A stretch of DNA of 64,000 nt, taken from NCBI RefSeq assembly GCF_037042905.1, contig NW_026974141.1, forward strand, positions 7,109,001-7,173,000, in the 5' to 3' direction. This DNA comes from Lytechinus pictus (Eukaryota > Echinodermata > Echinoidea > Temnopleuroida > Toxopneustidae). Below, in pieces: positions 1 to 11,542 of the stretch; the stretch's first letter is position 1, and each line of letters begins with the position of its first letter. Under the pieces are notes generated by a model, which ran no database searches, was not told the DNA's origin, and was given only the letters and a program-made list of their open reading frames with translations. A program made the translations under genes and the position numbers.

Positions 1-528
1 AATTTTTGGTCTGACATGCACTTACAAAATGTTGCGTAATTTCGGATCCACGTACCCGGGCGTCGTAAATTTGGTCTCAAAAGATGCGCGGGATTTAAAA
101 GTATAAACTCTGCGAGTGGGGCGGTCAAAGAATGTCGCGCGGCAGAATGATCGCAGAAAATGTTGAGGGGGGGTTGATTCAACCACCCCCCCCCCCCCCG
201 GCCATTTTAGGGTTAAAGAAATTAAAGCTTATTTTGAATAAATTGCAAGAAACACATTATTTTACTTAATGATTGTTATTATATTATAAACGAAGTAAAC
301 AAGACTCGGTTTATAGCAATTTCAGAAATTTTCTGTCAAAATTTTATTGTGAATTTCTACACTTTAACAGTATGTTTTGAGAAGGTAATCCACTTTTTAG
401 CCCCTATTTACTGTTTCTCATTTTACGAAAGGCGAAATGTACAAAACAATTATTAAAAACTATAACTGCAATTTTTTTACAAATTGTGTTTTAGTGTACA
501 GGGTGTAAAGTTTCACAGAAAAATGTGC
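1..528. other. Intergenic, no gene seen
   Basis: AT-rich sequence without a credible coding region. At about 165-199 a G run, a short TTGA/TTCAA inverted repeat and a C run form a G/C-homopolymer hairpin of the kind seen at MITE ends elsewhere in the window. Nothing else is recognised. Confidence 0.5.
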
Positions 529-804
529 TGGGCCCCGTCTTACAAAAAGTTACAATTGATCCAATCAATCGTAACTCTATGGAAATCCATCAGTGTCATA
601 ATTTTTTTCTTCAGGAAATTTGCACAATGCCCTTTGTAAACAAAGAGAAGCACAGTGAATTTTCAAGAAAACAATAAACGCACGGAATATACATCAGAGT
701 TAAAAAATATTTTGAACAAACATGCAAAATAGATGTTGACGTTGCTGGCCGTCCATAGTTGCGATTGATTGGATCAATCGTAACTCTTTGTAAGACGGAG
801 CCCA
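529..804. repeat. MITE, copy A of a 275-bp family
   Basis: This short non-autonomous DNA transposon has terminal inverted repeats of about 45 bp. The left end reads TGGGCCCCGTCTTACAAA and the right end is its near-complement. The interior includes a TTTTGAACAAACATGC block. A second copy lies at 1343-1616 in the same orientation with high identity over its whole length. Short open frames inside both copies are by-products of the repeat. A target-site duplication is not clear. Confidence 0.8.
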
Positions 805-814
805 GTATCTTTTG

Positions 815-985
815 GCCCATTTGGTCTCATCCCACATGGTCTAATCCTAATTCATCTTCATGTATAACCAGTTCATCTTTTAGCCGTTTGATCCAACTGT
901 TGTCCAGTTACCATTCTGTCTAATTTCGAGTAAGTCTCTGCCTGCCCATTTTATCTAACTCTGTTTAGTCAATCTGGTTAGATGC
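815..985. repeat. Degenerate tandem of GTCTAAT/CCATTTG units
   Basis: Short, poorly conserved units of about 15-20 bp carry variants of 'ggtctaat' and 'ccatttgg/ccagttg'. They are the same kind of unit as in the foldback at 1856-2215. No coding potential was seen. Confidence 0.5.
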
Positions 986-1342
986 ACTGTTTATGAAGCG
1001 AATTTCAATTTAACAAAGCATGAAATAGTAGACGAAATGGAGATCAAACCAAATTGGCATTAGGGGGTGTTAAAAAGAAAATATTTGCAATCAATTGCAA
1101 ATATTCTGTTGCAATTTTACAATTGATGGATCCATTTTAACTGTAACAAATTAGATCATACTGCTTGTTTTAAGAAGCAGATTAGAAATCAATCGCCAAT
1201 TGGTAATACATTTCAAAACTTACGATCGATTTGGGGGCAAAAAATAGAATTGCAATTTTAGACTGACAATTAGACTAGGTGGGTAGTAGATCAATTACGG
1301 AGAAGACCAAAAAGCTTTTAGACAAAATTGATAGTTAGACCA

Positions 1343-1616
1343 TGGCCCTGTCTCACAAAGGGTTACGATTGATCCGATCAATCGCAACTCTATGGAAATC
1401 CAACCATATCATAATTTTTTCAATGAAAGATTTGCACAATGTCCTTTGTATGCAAAGAGAAGCGCAGTGAATCTTAAAAAACAATGAATGCATGAATATA
1501 CATCATAGCTAGAAAATATTTTGAACAAACATGCATAATAGATGTTGACATTGCTGGCCGTCCATAGTTGTGATTGATCATCAGATCAATCGTAACTCTT
1601 TGTAAGACGGGGCCCA
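1343..1616. repeat. MITE, copy B of a 275-bp family
   Basis: This is the second copy of the element at 529-804, with the same inverted ends (left TGGCCCTGTCTCACAAAG, right ending in GACGGGGCCCA). It keeps the internal order of blocks, with point differences and small indels, which suggests two independent old insertions of one family or a local duplication. Confidence 0.8.
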
Positions 1617-1855
1617 TATGCATGGGTAGATCAACTGCAAGTCGAGTAAAAACCATGTGAGAGAGGGGAGGGGGGGCTGTCTAAAACTGAGTTGTGAAGG
1701 GAGGGGGCAAGGGCAAAAATCAAGACGATTATTTGGTAGCTTCTCAGTTCGTTCATGAGATGAAATTTCCAAGGAAAAATTGTATTTTCAATTTCCTTCC
1801 ATTTTTCATGTTTTTTTTAATTGTTGTGCCCCCCCCCCCAACGGTTTATTTCCAA

Positions 1856-2215
1856 TGCCAATTCATCCAATTGCCAACTTGTCTACTACCATTTGGTCTA
1901 CTCACCACATGGTCTACTTTCATTCAGTCTAATGCCATTCCGTGTAATAACCAGTTGGTCCAATAGCCATTTAGTCCATATACCAGTTGGTCTAATTAAA
2001 CTAAAGTGTTAATTGTGCAAAATGAATAAAAAGAAGATGGGTATTAGACCAACTGGTTATTGGAAAAATTGGTAATAGACAAAATGGTGATTAGACGAAG
2101 TGATGATTAGACCAAATGGTTGTTAGACGAAATGTTGATGGACGGAATGGCTTTAGACTAAATGAAGGTAGACCATGTGGTGATTGGACGAGTTGGCAGT
2201 GGACGAATTGGCAAT
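1856..2215. repeat. Foldback built from GTCTAAT-type tandem units
   Basis: The left arm (about 1856-2000) consists of repeated 'ggtctaat...ccatttg' units. The right arm (about 2038-2215) holds the reverse complement of the same series in the same order, including matching CCACATGGTCTAC and ATAACCAGTTGGTC blocks. The arms are separated by about 37 bp. The structure is therefore a large inverted repeat whose arms are themselves tandem repeats. A 9-10 nt C run lies inside the adjacent sequence at about 1830. Confidence 0.7.
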
Positions 2216-2292
2216 TTACCCCCACCACCCCAACCCCCGATACACCACTGAAGATTTAGATATAGCAAAAAGAGATGTAATGTAAATCTGCT

Positions 2293-2298
2293 TTTATT
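2293..2298 (-). terminator. Candidate polyadenylation signal for the GPCR
   Basis: The plus strand reads TTTATT here, giving AATAAA on the minus strand about 170 nt past the GPCR stop codon. It is the first canonical signal I see downstream, so it is a reasonable 3' end, though the assignment is an inference. Confidence 0.4.
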
Positions 2299-2467
2299 CA
2301 GTGTTCCATTAATTAGAAAATAATATTAGTTTACAAATCGATGCTTTTATATCCAGTCATTGGATCAAGATATGGTTCGGCTTTCAGATGACTCACAGTG
2401 GTCCTGTTAATAGTGTTATCAGCACGCAGTTATGGTGGAGTGCTGTTAAATGATGCCAATTATCTTA

Positions 2468-3841
2468 TTACTTTTCTTGCGTATTACGATATCTCGGTCT
2501 GATTTGTTCAACCGTTGAGCTTGGTCGAGCTTCCACCTGCATGGTTGCTCTGAAACATCGGCACTTACGAAGCCCAAGCAGAATAATGAAATTTCTCCTG
2601 AAGTGAACGTTGGTGGCTGCGTATAAGAAAGGGTTGATGAACGAATTGCACCACAAGATATTATTTACTATTTCCCAGACAAGATCCGATATGCACTCGT
2701 CACAAATGGCGTTTACGATGTTTGCAATTTGATATGGGAGCCAGCACGCTATGAACACTGACACCAAAATTCCAAGGACTGTCGCTGCGCGTCGATGACG
2801 CGCGAACTCCCGTCTGCGTTTCTGCGCTTCTGCTACGCTGTTCAAAGTCTTTGAAAGTTCGCGGTTGCAAGGCATCGTTTGGTAGTCTTTGACATCACCG
2901 TTGACAAAAGATGATTCGTTGACTTGTTCTCGTAGTTCATGGTTCGAAGCGGATGTGTTTACTAGACTGACATGGGATAAAGAAACTGGAGACTCGATAG
3001 GAGATGGTAACCGGTTCATTTCTACTGTATCTACCTTCTGTTCTCGTTTAGAATGATCTACACTTCTTGTCTTCAATTGACTCAAGCCCTCTGCTCGTTT
3101 TCTTATTTTAATATAAACTGCGATGTTCAGACCAATAACGATTATGAGAGGTATAATGAACTCGCAAATCAACAGCGCGATTGTAGCGTATACGTTGTAA
3201 GCCATGTCTAGTTCACATTCTTTACTGAAATCGACGTTGCGTTCACCGGTGAAGTACGGCCAACCGACCGCAAGGATGGTGAAGACAACCGCGGTTGAGA
3301 CCCAAAGGATGGTTATCGTCACCAAGACACGCTTCCGCGTTTGGAAAGTCTGATAATGGAGTTTCTTTGTGAGCAGCCAGTAGCGATCGAGGCTGATGAG
3401 GATGATCGTGAATACGGACAACAATGTGGCCGTGTTGTCGATGATCAGCCATATCTTGCAGAAGACTTCACCGAGAAGCCAGAACTCCCCGCCAAGCCAC
3501 TCGTTCCACGTGATCCAAGAAAGGTTAACACTGAGCACCACTAATCCGATGATGAAATCAGAAATGGCGAGGTTTAAGATGAGCAGGCTGGCGACGCGGC
3601 TGTGGATGCGGGGATCCTTGCAGAAAGCCACCATCACGAGTGCGTTGCCGACCACCGTGGCGATCGTGATCGTCCCCACGACGAGCGGTACGATGGCCAA
3701 CCACGCGATGGATGGTTGATAATCTGTGATGTCATCATCAGAGGTCGTATTGGATGATAACGTCATTTGATCAATGATCGGTGTCCCATGCCCTCTGTCG
3801 GATTGATAGGTTGGCCCGTAATATGCAATAGACCCTTCCAT
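2468..3841 (-). CDS. Class A (rhodopsin-family) aminergic-like GPCR
   Basis: This intact 457-residue seven-helix receptor should act at the plasma membrane and couple to G proteins. Visible landmarks are an N-glycosylation site (N31), the TM1 GN motif (N66), the TM2 LNLAISD aspartate (D95), C128 for the disulfide with C209, TM3 aspartate D135 at the amine-anchoring position, DRY at 152-154, TM5 proline P231, a long basic third loop (about 245-350), CWLPY at 366-370 in TM6 and NPFLY at 403-407 in TM7. D135, the long third loop and the TM3/TM7 wording fit biogenic-amine receptors, nearest by eye to histamine H3 or muscarinic types. TM5 lacks the catechol-type serine pair, so a catecholamine ligand is unlikely. 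The ligand is not assignable. The coding region is one exon; a likely 3' splice site lies 20 nt upstream of the ATG. The frame is undamaged. Confidence 0.92.
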   Translation of the reverse strand: MEGSIAYYGPTYQSDRGHGTPIIDQMTLSSNTTSDDDITDYQPSIAWLAIVPLVVGTITIATVVGNALVMVAFCKDPRIHSRVASLLILNLAISDFIIGLVVLSVNLSWITWNEWLGGEFWLLGEVFCKIWLIIDNTATLLSVFTIILISLDRYWLLTKKLHYQTFQTRKRVLVTITILWVSTAVVFTILAVGWPYFTGERNVDFSKECELDMAYNVYATIALLICEFIIPLIIVIGLNIAVYIKIRKRAEGLSQLKTRSVDHSKREQKVDTVEMNRLPSPIESPVSLSHVSLVNTSASNHELREQVNESSFVNGDVKDYQTMPCNRELSKTLNSVAEAQKRRREFARHRRAATVLGILVSVFIACWLPYQIANIVNAICDECISDLVWEIVNNILWCNSFINPFLYAATNVHFRRNFIILLGLRKCRCFRATMQVEARPSSTVEQIRPRYRNTQEK

Positions 3842-3863
3842 TGTGGTTGCCGTCAGTCAATCT
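3842..3863 (-). promoter_or_regulatory. Candidate 3' splice site and short 5' UTR of the GPCR
   Basis: On the minus strand a pyrimidine-rich TTCTTCTTGGCAG ends at 3862, and the ATG follows after 20 nt. This suggests that the coding exon is preceded by a 5' UTR intron and that the promoter lies farther upstream. It is an inference from consensus only. Confidence 0.4.
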
Positions 3864-4524
3864 GCCAAGAAGAACATGAAATGTTTAGCGATCAGGTGAA
3901 AATTTAAGGATCAAAGCTTTCAAAAGTGTCATCTGCTTGATGCAATGGCGAGATATTTGATTTGCCTTGTCGATCTAATACCATTATTATGTCGACATGG
4001 CGTGATACTTTACTTTGAAAAGTCAGTGATGGCTAGGTATCGTTATACCGCCATGACGACAAGTCGACAGTACGTGTCTCACCAAATGAGGCGTGGAGTC
4101 GACTTGCCAATATAACGTGTCTAATTGAGCCGACATGGCAAGATAAATATCTCGTCAAGTATATGACAATCTTAAGCATTGAAACATGGAGGTCATTAAT
4201 TCAAAGAACTTAAGAAAAATTTGACACAAGAAACACTTTTCTTTTTGAAGATCTAGAAACCGGGACCTATTCTGGGAATACCCCTCAGGGGTGATGCAGA
4301 AATTTTGAAAACTTATATTTTTGCTTTTTTTTTTGCCTCCGACGAAGATTCTGCTAGGATCGAAAGCTTAGGCCCCTTTTTGACTTGCTAATTTACTCCA
4401 TTGGCTCTCTTTTATTAGATAAGCAGTTTTCAGCAGCTTCTTTTTGCCATTTTTTTAAATGAATATTTTCACAAACCTCACCAAAGGTGTAAACTTAATC
4501 CTTCAATCAAACTTTAGAAAATCA

Positions 4525-4690
4525 CCATGGCCCTGGGAAGCGCGGGGTGCTGTGTATGTTATACACATTATCATAAGGTCTTTGGTTATACACCATAAGG
4601 CAGCACCCCATGGAAATCGGGGGGGGGGGTATAATTTTTTCAAACTCTGCACCCCCTTTTCAAAAATCGTTCCCAGTGCCCTTTAAAAAA
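4525..4690. repeat. MITE of the CCCTGGGAA/TTCCCAG family, copy 1
   Basis: The ends are inverted: GGCCCTGGGAAGCG on the left and CGTTCCCAGTGCC on the right. An internal GGTGCTG...CAGCACC hairpin and G and C homopolymers lie between. Relatives occur near 27368, 34980-35093 and 43189, all with the same internal CAGCACCCC(T)GGAA block. Confidence 0.6.
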
Positions 4691-4699
4691 TGCAAAAGC

Positions 4700-6700
4700 G
4701 CTCACATGACTAGTTTAGTTACTTCGGTCCCTCAATTTCGATTTTCCTCGAAAATTGTTATGCGTCTTGCCCCCCCCCCCCCGGAAAATGCGTACGGCCA
4801 TGAATATATCGTGTAGGCCTACTGTCTGTCTCCTATTTGCTTTATGAAACACGTCTCCAGAACGTGATATATTGATTTTCTTTTACCTCGCATCATCCGA
4901 GTTATTATTAATACATGATTATTGAGTCAGCAAACTCGTAATATTTGAGAGAGGTATATATGCTCAACTATAATTTGTTCGCTGGTGTAAATATGGTCAT
5001 AATGAATATGGCTTCTTCCCTTTCATAATGGATTCAAAATAAACCTTCGCTGATCATTATATCATTATAGTTTCTGTAATACACATATCGATGATCCAGT
5101 GCTTCTCATTTCATTTTTTCCCTTTTTTGTGCACCTACGCAAACTTTATTATTTTTTATGAATCCTTTAATACGCATCTTATATTTGAGGCCGTTTTGAA
5201 TACACTGCATGGCAAGAGAATGAAAAATGTGCATTATTTTTCTTTATATTCGCTGCCGACGGAAATAAATAATATGTGACATATACGAGGAATCGAAGGT
5301 ATGAAAATATAATTCATTAAAAGAATTAAGGTGGGGTAAACAGAGAGAAAACATCCATGAAATTTAGATTCAGATTATTTTTTATCGATCTATAATATCA
5401 AAACAGAGATTTTCCCTCGGGTAGTCGTGGTAGTACATACACAAATATATTTAGGTTATCTTAATGAAAACAACGTATACTTACCCGAAAGAAATGTTCT
5501 ATAATTCTTCCACTGCAACTTATCAGAAATTAGCCATGGCTGACTCTCCTTCTACAAATTATTGGAGTTTCATTGCCTTTTTAGAATACAGTCAATATAT
5601 AGGTCACATCTTTATATCGTAGAACATTACGTCAACGGCGTTGTCGAACGAGGTTTCTGCCAGAGTTATTCAAAACAACTCTTCGAAAACAAAACAATCA
5701 AAAGCATGAGAATCAGTTTGATCACCACTTTGATCCATTCGAGGTAACGAAGCCATCGCAGCAAATATAATAGCAAAATTATTTTACAATTTCGTTAAAC
5801 CTGCCGAATACGTGCACACCCTGATCGCAGATTGAAAAGATGAGATGAAAACGTCATACCATAATAAGGGTATTATCCAACAGTACTACAAACCAACAAT
5901 AATCCATTCAGATAAACTCGCCAATAATGTACCTTACAAAACAGAGACTCCCGAGGACATTTTATTAGGCTAAGCCCAAAATGTGTAAATACAACCTTTG
6001 CCCCATTGCTCACGAATTAGGAGACGTACAGAGCAGAACGTTCAATCCTTCTTTTAATAATTTTCCTATTTTCTCTCCTTAATTACCTATCTCGACTGAG
6101 ATCAAGCAGCATCTCTCATAGCAACATTGCTTGCCCTGCATTCATGACGTCACACGATGGTTACGTAATTAAAAGGCTCTCAATACTCCGATCCGAATCG
6201 AATTATACGCCATAAATGAGATGATTGAGTACAGACTCTATCAATATTGTCTCTCGGGGGATAAATAAAGCTATTATATGCTACCGACAAACTAACCGAT
6301 CCGAGTCTAGATCGATCACAATTATATTGTTATTTCGAATGACATGATCGGTCGGTTTTGGAATCGGCTTCGTTGGGTGTGACTGTCGCATCAGATAATT
6401 AATCCATGCGGAACGCGAGGCCGGCGATAATTAGATGAGTTAGTTCAGGTGAATTGGATCGATTGAATGATTTATGAGCTCTCGTCATTTTTTCATCCCA
6501 TTCGTTATACAGGAAAGAGTATTTATTAGAGTTGAAACACAAATTTACTGATTGGATAACAGCTCCATTCTCTCTCTATGGCCGAAAGACAGTTTGATTC
6601 ATTATTTTCGATTCCATGATAACGTCTATGCATGAATTGGTTGCAAACTGCATCTTTCTCTTTATGAAAAATGTATATAAAGGCGAATACCACACTGATG
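4700..6700. other. Intergenic, no gene recognised
   Basis: AT-rich DNA with a C run near 4770. Short open frames here have no domain, no conserved wording and no supporting splice sites. I see nothing I can name. Confidence 0.5.
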
Positions 6701-6717
6701 AATTTATTTAATTGTGG

Positions 6718-7248
6718 CAGATCAGGGGGGGTGGGGGATCCGGCCCCTTTTGAGAGAAAATATTTGTTTGCAAGCAAAGGCTAGCTTTTTTCGGCCCTAC
6801 AACATTTCTACATTTTTGTTGATATATACGTACCCCCCCCCCCCGGCCACCTCTCTTGTTTTTCATCTGAACAAACTTCAACAATTTTTGGTAAATTTTT
6901 TCCACCCCTTCCCCATTTTCTAGTCTTTCCTCTATCTCTCTCTCTTTGCCCAGTATCCGACTAATTCCCACCTCTTATGTTCCCCCCTTGTTTTCAATTT
7001 ACTTTCTTGTCCCGTTTAAACTCTCAGCTCTCCTTTCTCTTTTCTCCCCTTTTTTTTACCGACACCTTATCTTCCCCCTCTTTTGCCTTTTCTTTCGGCC
7101 CCACCCTGTCTCTCCAACCTTTTCTCTACCTCTGACTACCCCCTCAACCCCTCTCCTTCTCTCTCTCTCTCACTATCTACATCCCTTCATTCAATAATAC
7201 AAATGCAATTTCATTTTAAATCTCAATCATCAGATAAGCTACAATTAT
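6718..7248. other. G/C-run and pyrimidine-rich stretch
   Basis: A G run at about 6723-6735 and a C run at about 6834-6844 bracket a repeat-like block. From about 6900 to 7190 the plus strand is a long pyrimidine tract (T/C with CTCTCT near 7160-7172). Open frames across it are low-complexity artefacts. Confidence 0.5.
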
Positions 7249-7405
7249 CAGGGGCCGCGGAACTGGGGGGGGGGGGGGGTTGAGCCGCCCCCCCCCCCCC
7301 ACTTTTTTCTAAAACCGTGTACAAAAACGTAAAAATGACCATGTGATTTTTAGCATGGTCAGCCCCCCCCCCCCCCCCACTTTGAAAACCATTCCACGGC
7401 CCCTG
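7249..7405. repeat. hAT-like MITE, 157 bp
   Basis: The ends are inverted: CAGGGGCCGCGGAA on the left and the complement of CAGGGGCCGTGGAA on the right. ATTAT is present directly on both sides (7244-7248 and 7406-7410). Long G and C runs fill the inside. The CAGGGG-type terminus is typical of hAT elements, although hAT duplications are usually 8 bp and only 5 bp match here. Confidence 0.65.
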
Positions 7406-7811
7406 ATTATGTCTACATTAGGAAGCAAATAAAATGATAACCTCATCTGTTCATCTATGTTTAAAAAAGAACGTATATTTTTCATGTACAATACATCGAC
7501 TCGCTAAAAATATTTACACAAATTGCATTTGGTATAGATAAATAATTATAAGGTTGAAATGGCTTATGGATGTTCTAAAAATGCCAAATAAATTGTAAAT
7601 ATTGGAATTTCTGGATGAACTACAAGTATTTCTTTACACAACTAACTTTACATTAAAGTTGAATTAAGAAGGGGGTGAGTTTCCATAAATATAGGTTCTA
7701 CAAACAATATATAGTATATATAAGTTGTTCAAACAGATAGCATGTCACAAAAATCCTCTGCCTTCTCGATATTTTGCTTTGAAAGTCAATGAAATTAGCC
7801 ACCTGTCAGAG

Positions 7812-8935
7812 CCCGAGAGACGAGTGTACAGAAAAGCCACTCGGAGTGTGACGTCACCGGGGGGAATTTAGTATAAGAGGTGCCTGAATGTCATACAGAA
7901 ATGCTATGCAGAGAGAGAAAGATATTTTACAATTTTTTTTCAAAGCAACTCAAATCAAACAAATAGGACTGATATGTACAAATCTTTACTTTCCCTGTAT
8001 AAAAAACAGTATGAATAACCATCATGAACTCTTCAATCATGATGTAAGATAGCAAACAGTGAGTTATTGAATGATATTTTCACTATTTCTCATTTATTTT
8101 CACGATGTTCAATCAAGTGAATAGCTGGAAAGTAATTCCGGCGGCTAGCTCAGCTCTCGCTCAGCGCGCGCTGAACGCAACTAGTACACACAACACCCGG
8201 TACGTACAGTACAGGCATTGAGTGTACTGTTATGGTCTGGTATGTCGACTTAGTTCATGGCCGTGCCGCGATCCCCTGGCGTTTTTTCTTCTTTTCTTTT
8301 GTCTTTGACTCCACTTTTATATCCTCTGGATCATTTCCACTCATAGCTCATTCCACAGAACAATCTTGAACCAAACGTATTATTCTTTCTCGGCCTTCTG
8401 AGTTGTTTTCTATATTTAATTACGCTAGGGGTCACCGTCACACATACAAACGCAATTCGCAAGTGAGTTGAAGACAGAGACATATCTATGGTTGAAGACA
8501 ACAAGAAAGGTATGCGGTACGGTAGCTCGACAGCTAGCTGCGCCGGAGCGGGCGTCCGGTCGGCACAAAGCAATTCCGCAACCAACTGTGTTTTTTTGCA
8601 AGAGCCGCGTCACGCGCGGATAAATATGTCATAATAACACGTCTGCTACGTTATCGACTGGTGAGAAGATCTCTATCAAATTTCATATTATTCACCTTGA
8701 AATTATTCCTTTAGGGTCTATGGTATCATTCTGAGGGAATTTACATATTTGGAATAATAGTACGGCCACAAATATTTTAATCATTACCTCTTTGCAAGTT
8801 CTATGGCTCGCAGATACAACTTCAACTGCAGTTATTCCATATGAAGGCGTACGTGCATAGTACACAAAGCGGCACTGCCTTGTTTACTAAAATACCCCCC
8901 GGTGACGTCACACTCAAAGAACACCCGTCTCGGTA
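7812..8935. repeat. Candidate long element with inverted ends
   Basis: The left end (7812-7870) contains CCGAGAGACGAGTG and GAGTGTGACGTCACCGGGG. The right end (8889-8935) carries the reverse complement, CCGGTGACGTCACACTC followed by CCCGTCTCGG. The arms are about 50-60 bp with a gap of about 10 nt. The interior is relatively CpG-rich near 8140-8620 and has no recognisable transposase. Alternative reading: two diverged MITE copies in opposite orientation flanking unrelated DNA. Confidence 0.45.
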
Positions 8936-8945
8936 GGCATTGCAG

Positions 8946-11395
8946 GAGCGAACTCAGGGAAAATGGGTAGGGATAAATCGTTCAAATTCACTATTTTGAA
9001 AAAAGAAAATGGGGGGTCGAATCACCTCTTAGTGTTTGGGGGGTTGTAAGGTTGCTATTAATGTAAATATCTCAATATTTGGAATCGTCTTCTTAATTCA
9101 ACTTTAAAGACCATTTGGGGTATTTTTACAATATTTGCACATATTTCAGTTCAATTATCTTGACAGTATTCTGGAATGTCGTTACATTTTCAGGAGAAAC
9201 ATACTGACTCTATGTATTTAATGATATTTCAAAAGCTGCAATATTTTTATTGTGAGTAAATGAGGTCATATCAGTAGCTTATGTCAGTTTATAGCTGGGT
9301 TTTCACATTTTTTTATTTTTCAAACAAAGGGCTGTGGAATGGATACCAGAAAATATCTTATTATAACTATCAAACCAAAAGAAATTAAAAGGAACTACTT
9401 CAAAACATCATATGAATAATTGAATATGAAAATATTGTTTCGCACAACTCATATGCTTGTTATTTTAATTGAGGTCAAATATACAAATGGTTTAATAATA
9501 ATAGACAGATGGACTGATTGCTAATAAACAGGACTGGTGTCAAATGGAATTACCCTAATTCTATTTTCTGTTAAAAGTGAAGAACGGGGTCCTTAAATTT
9601 TTATTTGATAAGGCACAGAAAATATTAGGCCTGTTTGGTATTGGCAGAAGTAATTTCATACATTATGGGCAAGATTTAAATGAACTTTCATGCTACAAAC
9701 TGTCTACATAGTGAGTGCAAATGGTTCCAACCAAATTAAAATTATTGTTCATGATTTTTAATGTAACGCCAATATCATGTGTGATATTGACGACTTCCAT
9801 TGCTTACATCATCTTTATAAGGAACCAGATTCCAAAGTAATTATTTTACAAATCACCTCCTACTTCTGTTGCGTCAAACATTATAAAATGCAACATTTAT
9901 AACATTGCATGTAATGACCTGCTCCAATACTTTTGTATTTTCTTTTATGACAGCATATAATGTTTATACCATCAACTAAAAAACGATATTTGCTGATGTC
10001 ATAAATCGGGACAGAAATGTATATAAGGTGCAGAGGATTTGATTTCTCAACATGACTGCAATAACCTCAAATATTTTCAGACATTTTAGAGCATGTATTT
10101 AGCTTTTGTAATAGATTAGTTATGTGATGTATACTGAAGTATCATTGAACATTATAATAGAAAAGCGTTGTAGTCATTGACTGATTTTACCCACTGGACT
10201 TTAAATATGTCATTTTTCGGCCATTAGGATTTGAATTCAAATCTACCTCCCTCTCTTGTTTTATTTTTATTCAAAATAGCCTTGTCCTCGCTTTACATAT
10301 TTATCAATTGGATTAAATTGGATAATAGGAAGCTATTATTATCCTGAAATTTTAAACCCATTCCATGCTTGATAGTGTTTTATATAAACAATGCAAAATA
10401 ATGCAGATATTCTATTTTGACTCAGCACCCGGTCTAATTAAACTATGAGGTAAAATCAGCAAATTTAACCATGAAAACACATTTTAGTTTATATCCTTTA
10501 CACCACAACCGTTTTGAGGCATAAGCATTAATATAATCAAGTACTGAGATGGAATAGTCAGGGGTATGAGTGGTCACAAATAAAAAGATCTGAAAAAAGC
10601 TGAAGAGTGTTGAAAAAGTCTGAAATAGAAAGAGCTCCCATAGTCTTTGTACAGAGGAAAGCCAAAAATAAGCTGAAAATAAGAACCAAAAAAAATCTGA
10701 AATCAGCTGTAACTCTGAACTGTCACACCCCTAAATAGTGACATGCAATTTTTATCAAGTTTTAACCCACTTCATAAACTGACCAAGCCATGGTCCTTTG
10801 AGAACATTACAGACTGTCATAAGAACAAGAAATAAGAGACAGAAAATTTCATGAAGGTCCCACATACAGGGGGTCGAACGTACATATTTTATGGAATTGC
10901 CCCAAAACTAAATAGGCTTTAAACATGGAGAGATTCATTTCTATGCACTTACATGTAGGATATCTCCCATAGTGTTTCGAAGAGTTTTATCATGAATAGC
11001 TTTCATTTAATTTTGATATCAAATAATTCCTCTTCCAAATGAACAGTTGCCTCTACCAGTTACTGATTACAATGTCACGATTATGAGTAATGTTTGCATT
11101 GCAACATAGCAGTTGGAAGCAATTGGTCTTTTGAAATATCACATCACCACTGACAAAGCCAATAAGCCTCATTTGTCAAATAGTAAAAAAAAAGCATATT
11201 CAAATCAACACATGATATAAACGGCAAATTTCAATTAATCATGATTCATGTTGATCTCTCAAAGGTAAAATTTTTGTTGAACTCAAGAAAGAGCGTTTCT
11301 CTGAATCAGATCCAAGGCAAGGACAATTCTTTCTCTTAAAATTCAGTTTATCAAATCAGCTGCTAATGCAGTCCTGACCCTTAAGGTCACTGAGG
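8946..11395. other. Intergenic, no gene recognised
   Basis: Very AT-rich and free of long open frames on both strands. It presumably includes the 3' UTR of the AKIP1 gene at its right-hand edge. I see no repeat with clear ends. Confidence 0.5.
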
Positions 11396-11542
11396 TCAAA
11401 GGTTGAAATCCAGATTGACACTTTGACCTTGGTTGACATGGACGACATGTGTCTGTTGACCTTTGCCTTTTCCCCACCCTCCTGCTGTCACAGCGTAGGT
11501 ACCAGGCTGGACTTGGATGTGAACATCTTCAGATCGCTGTAG
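11396..11542 (-). CDS. AKIP1: AKIP1 exon 5 (C-terminal)
   Basis: This exon encodes 48 residues and the stop. The acceptor TTTTTTTCTGCAG precedes base 11542. The C-terminal PGTY and THVV-x-V-x2-GQSV-x-L-x-F wording is the most conserved part of AKIP1 and is the main basis for the identification. The frame stays open upstream of the acceptor, but that extension does not resemble AKIP1. Confidence 0.82.
   Translation of the reverse strand, partial: LQRSEDVHIQVQPGTYAVTAGGWGKGKGQQTHVVHVNQGQSVNLDFNL

Noticed and set aside
3341-3719. Plus-strand frames opposite the GPCR
   Set aside because: They are antisense shadows of a well-conserved receptor gene and have no domain of their own.
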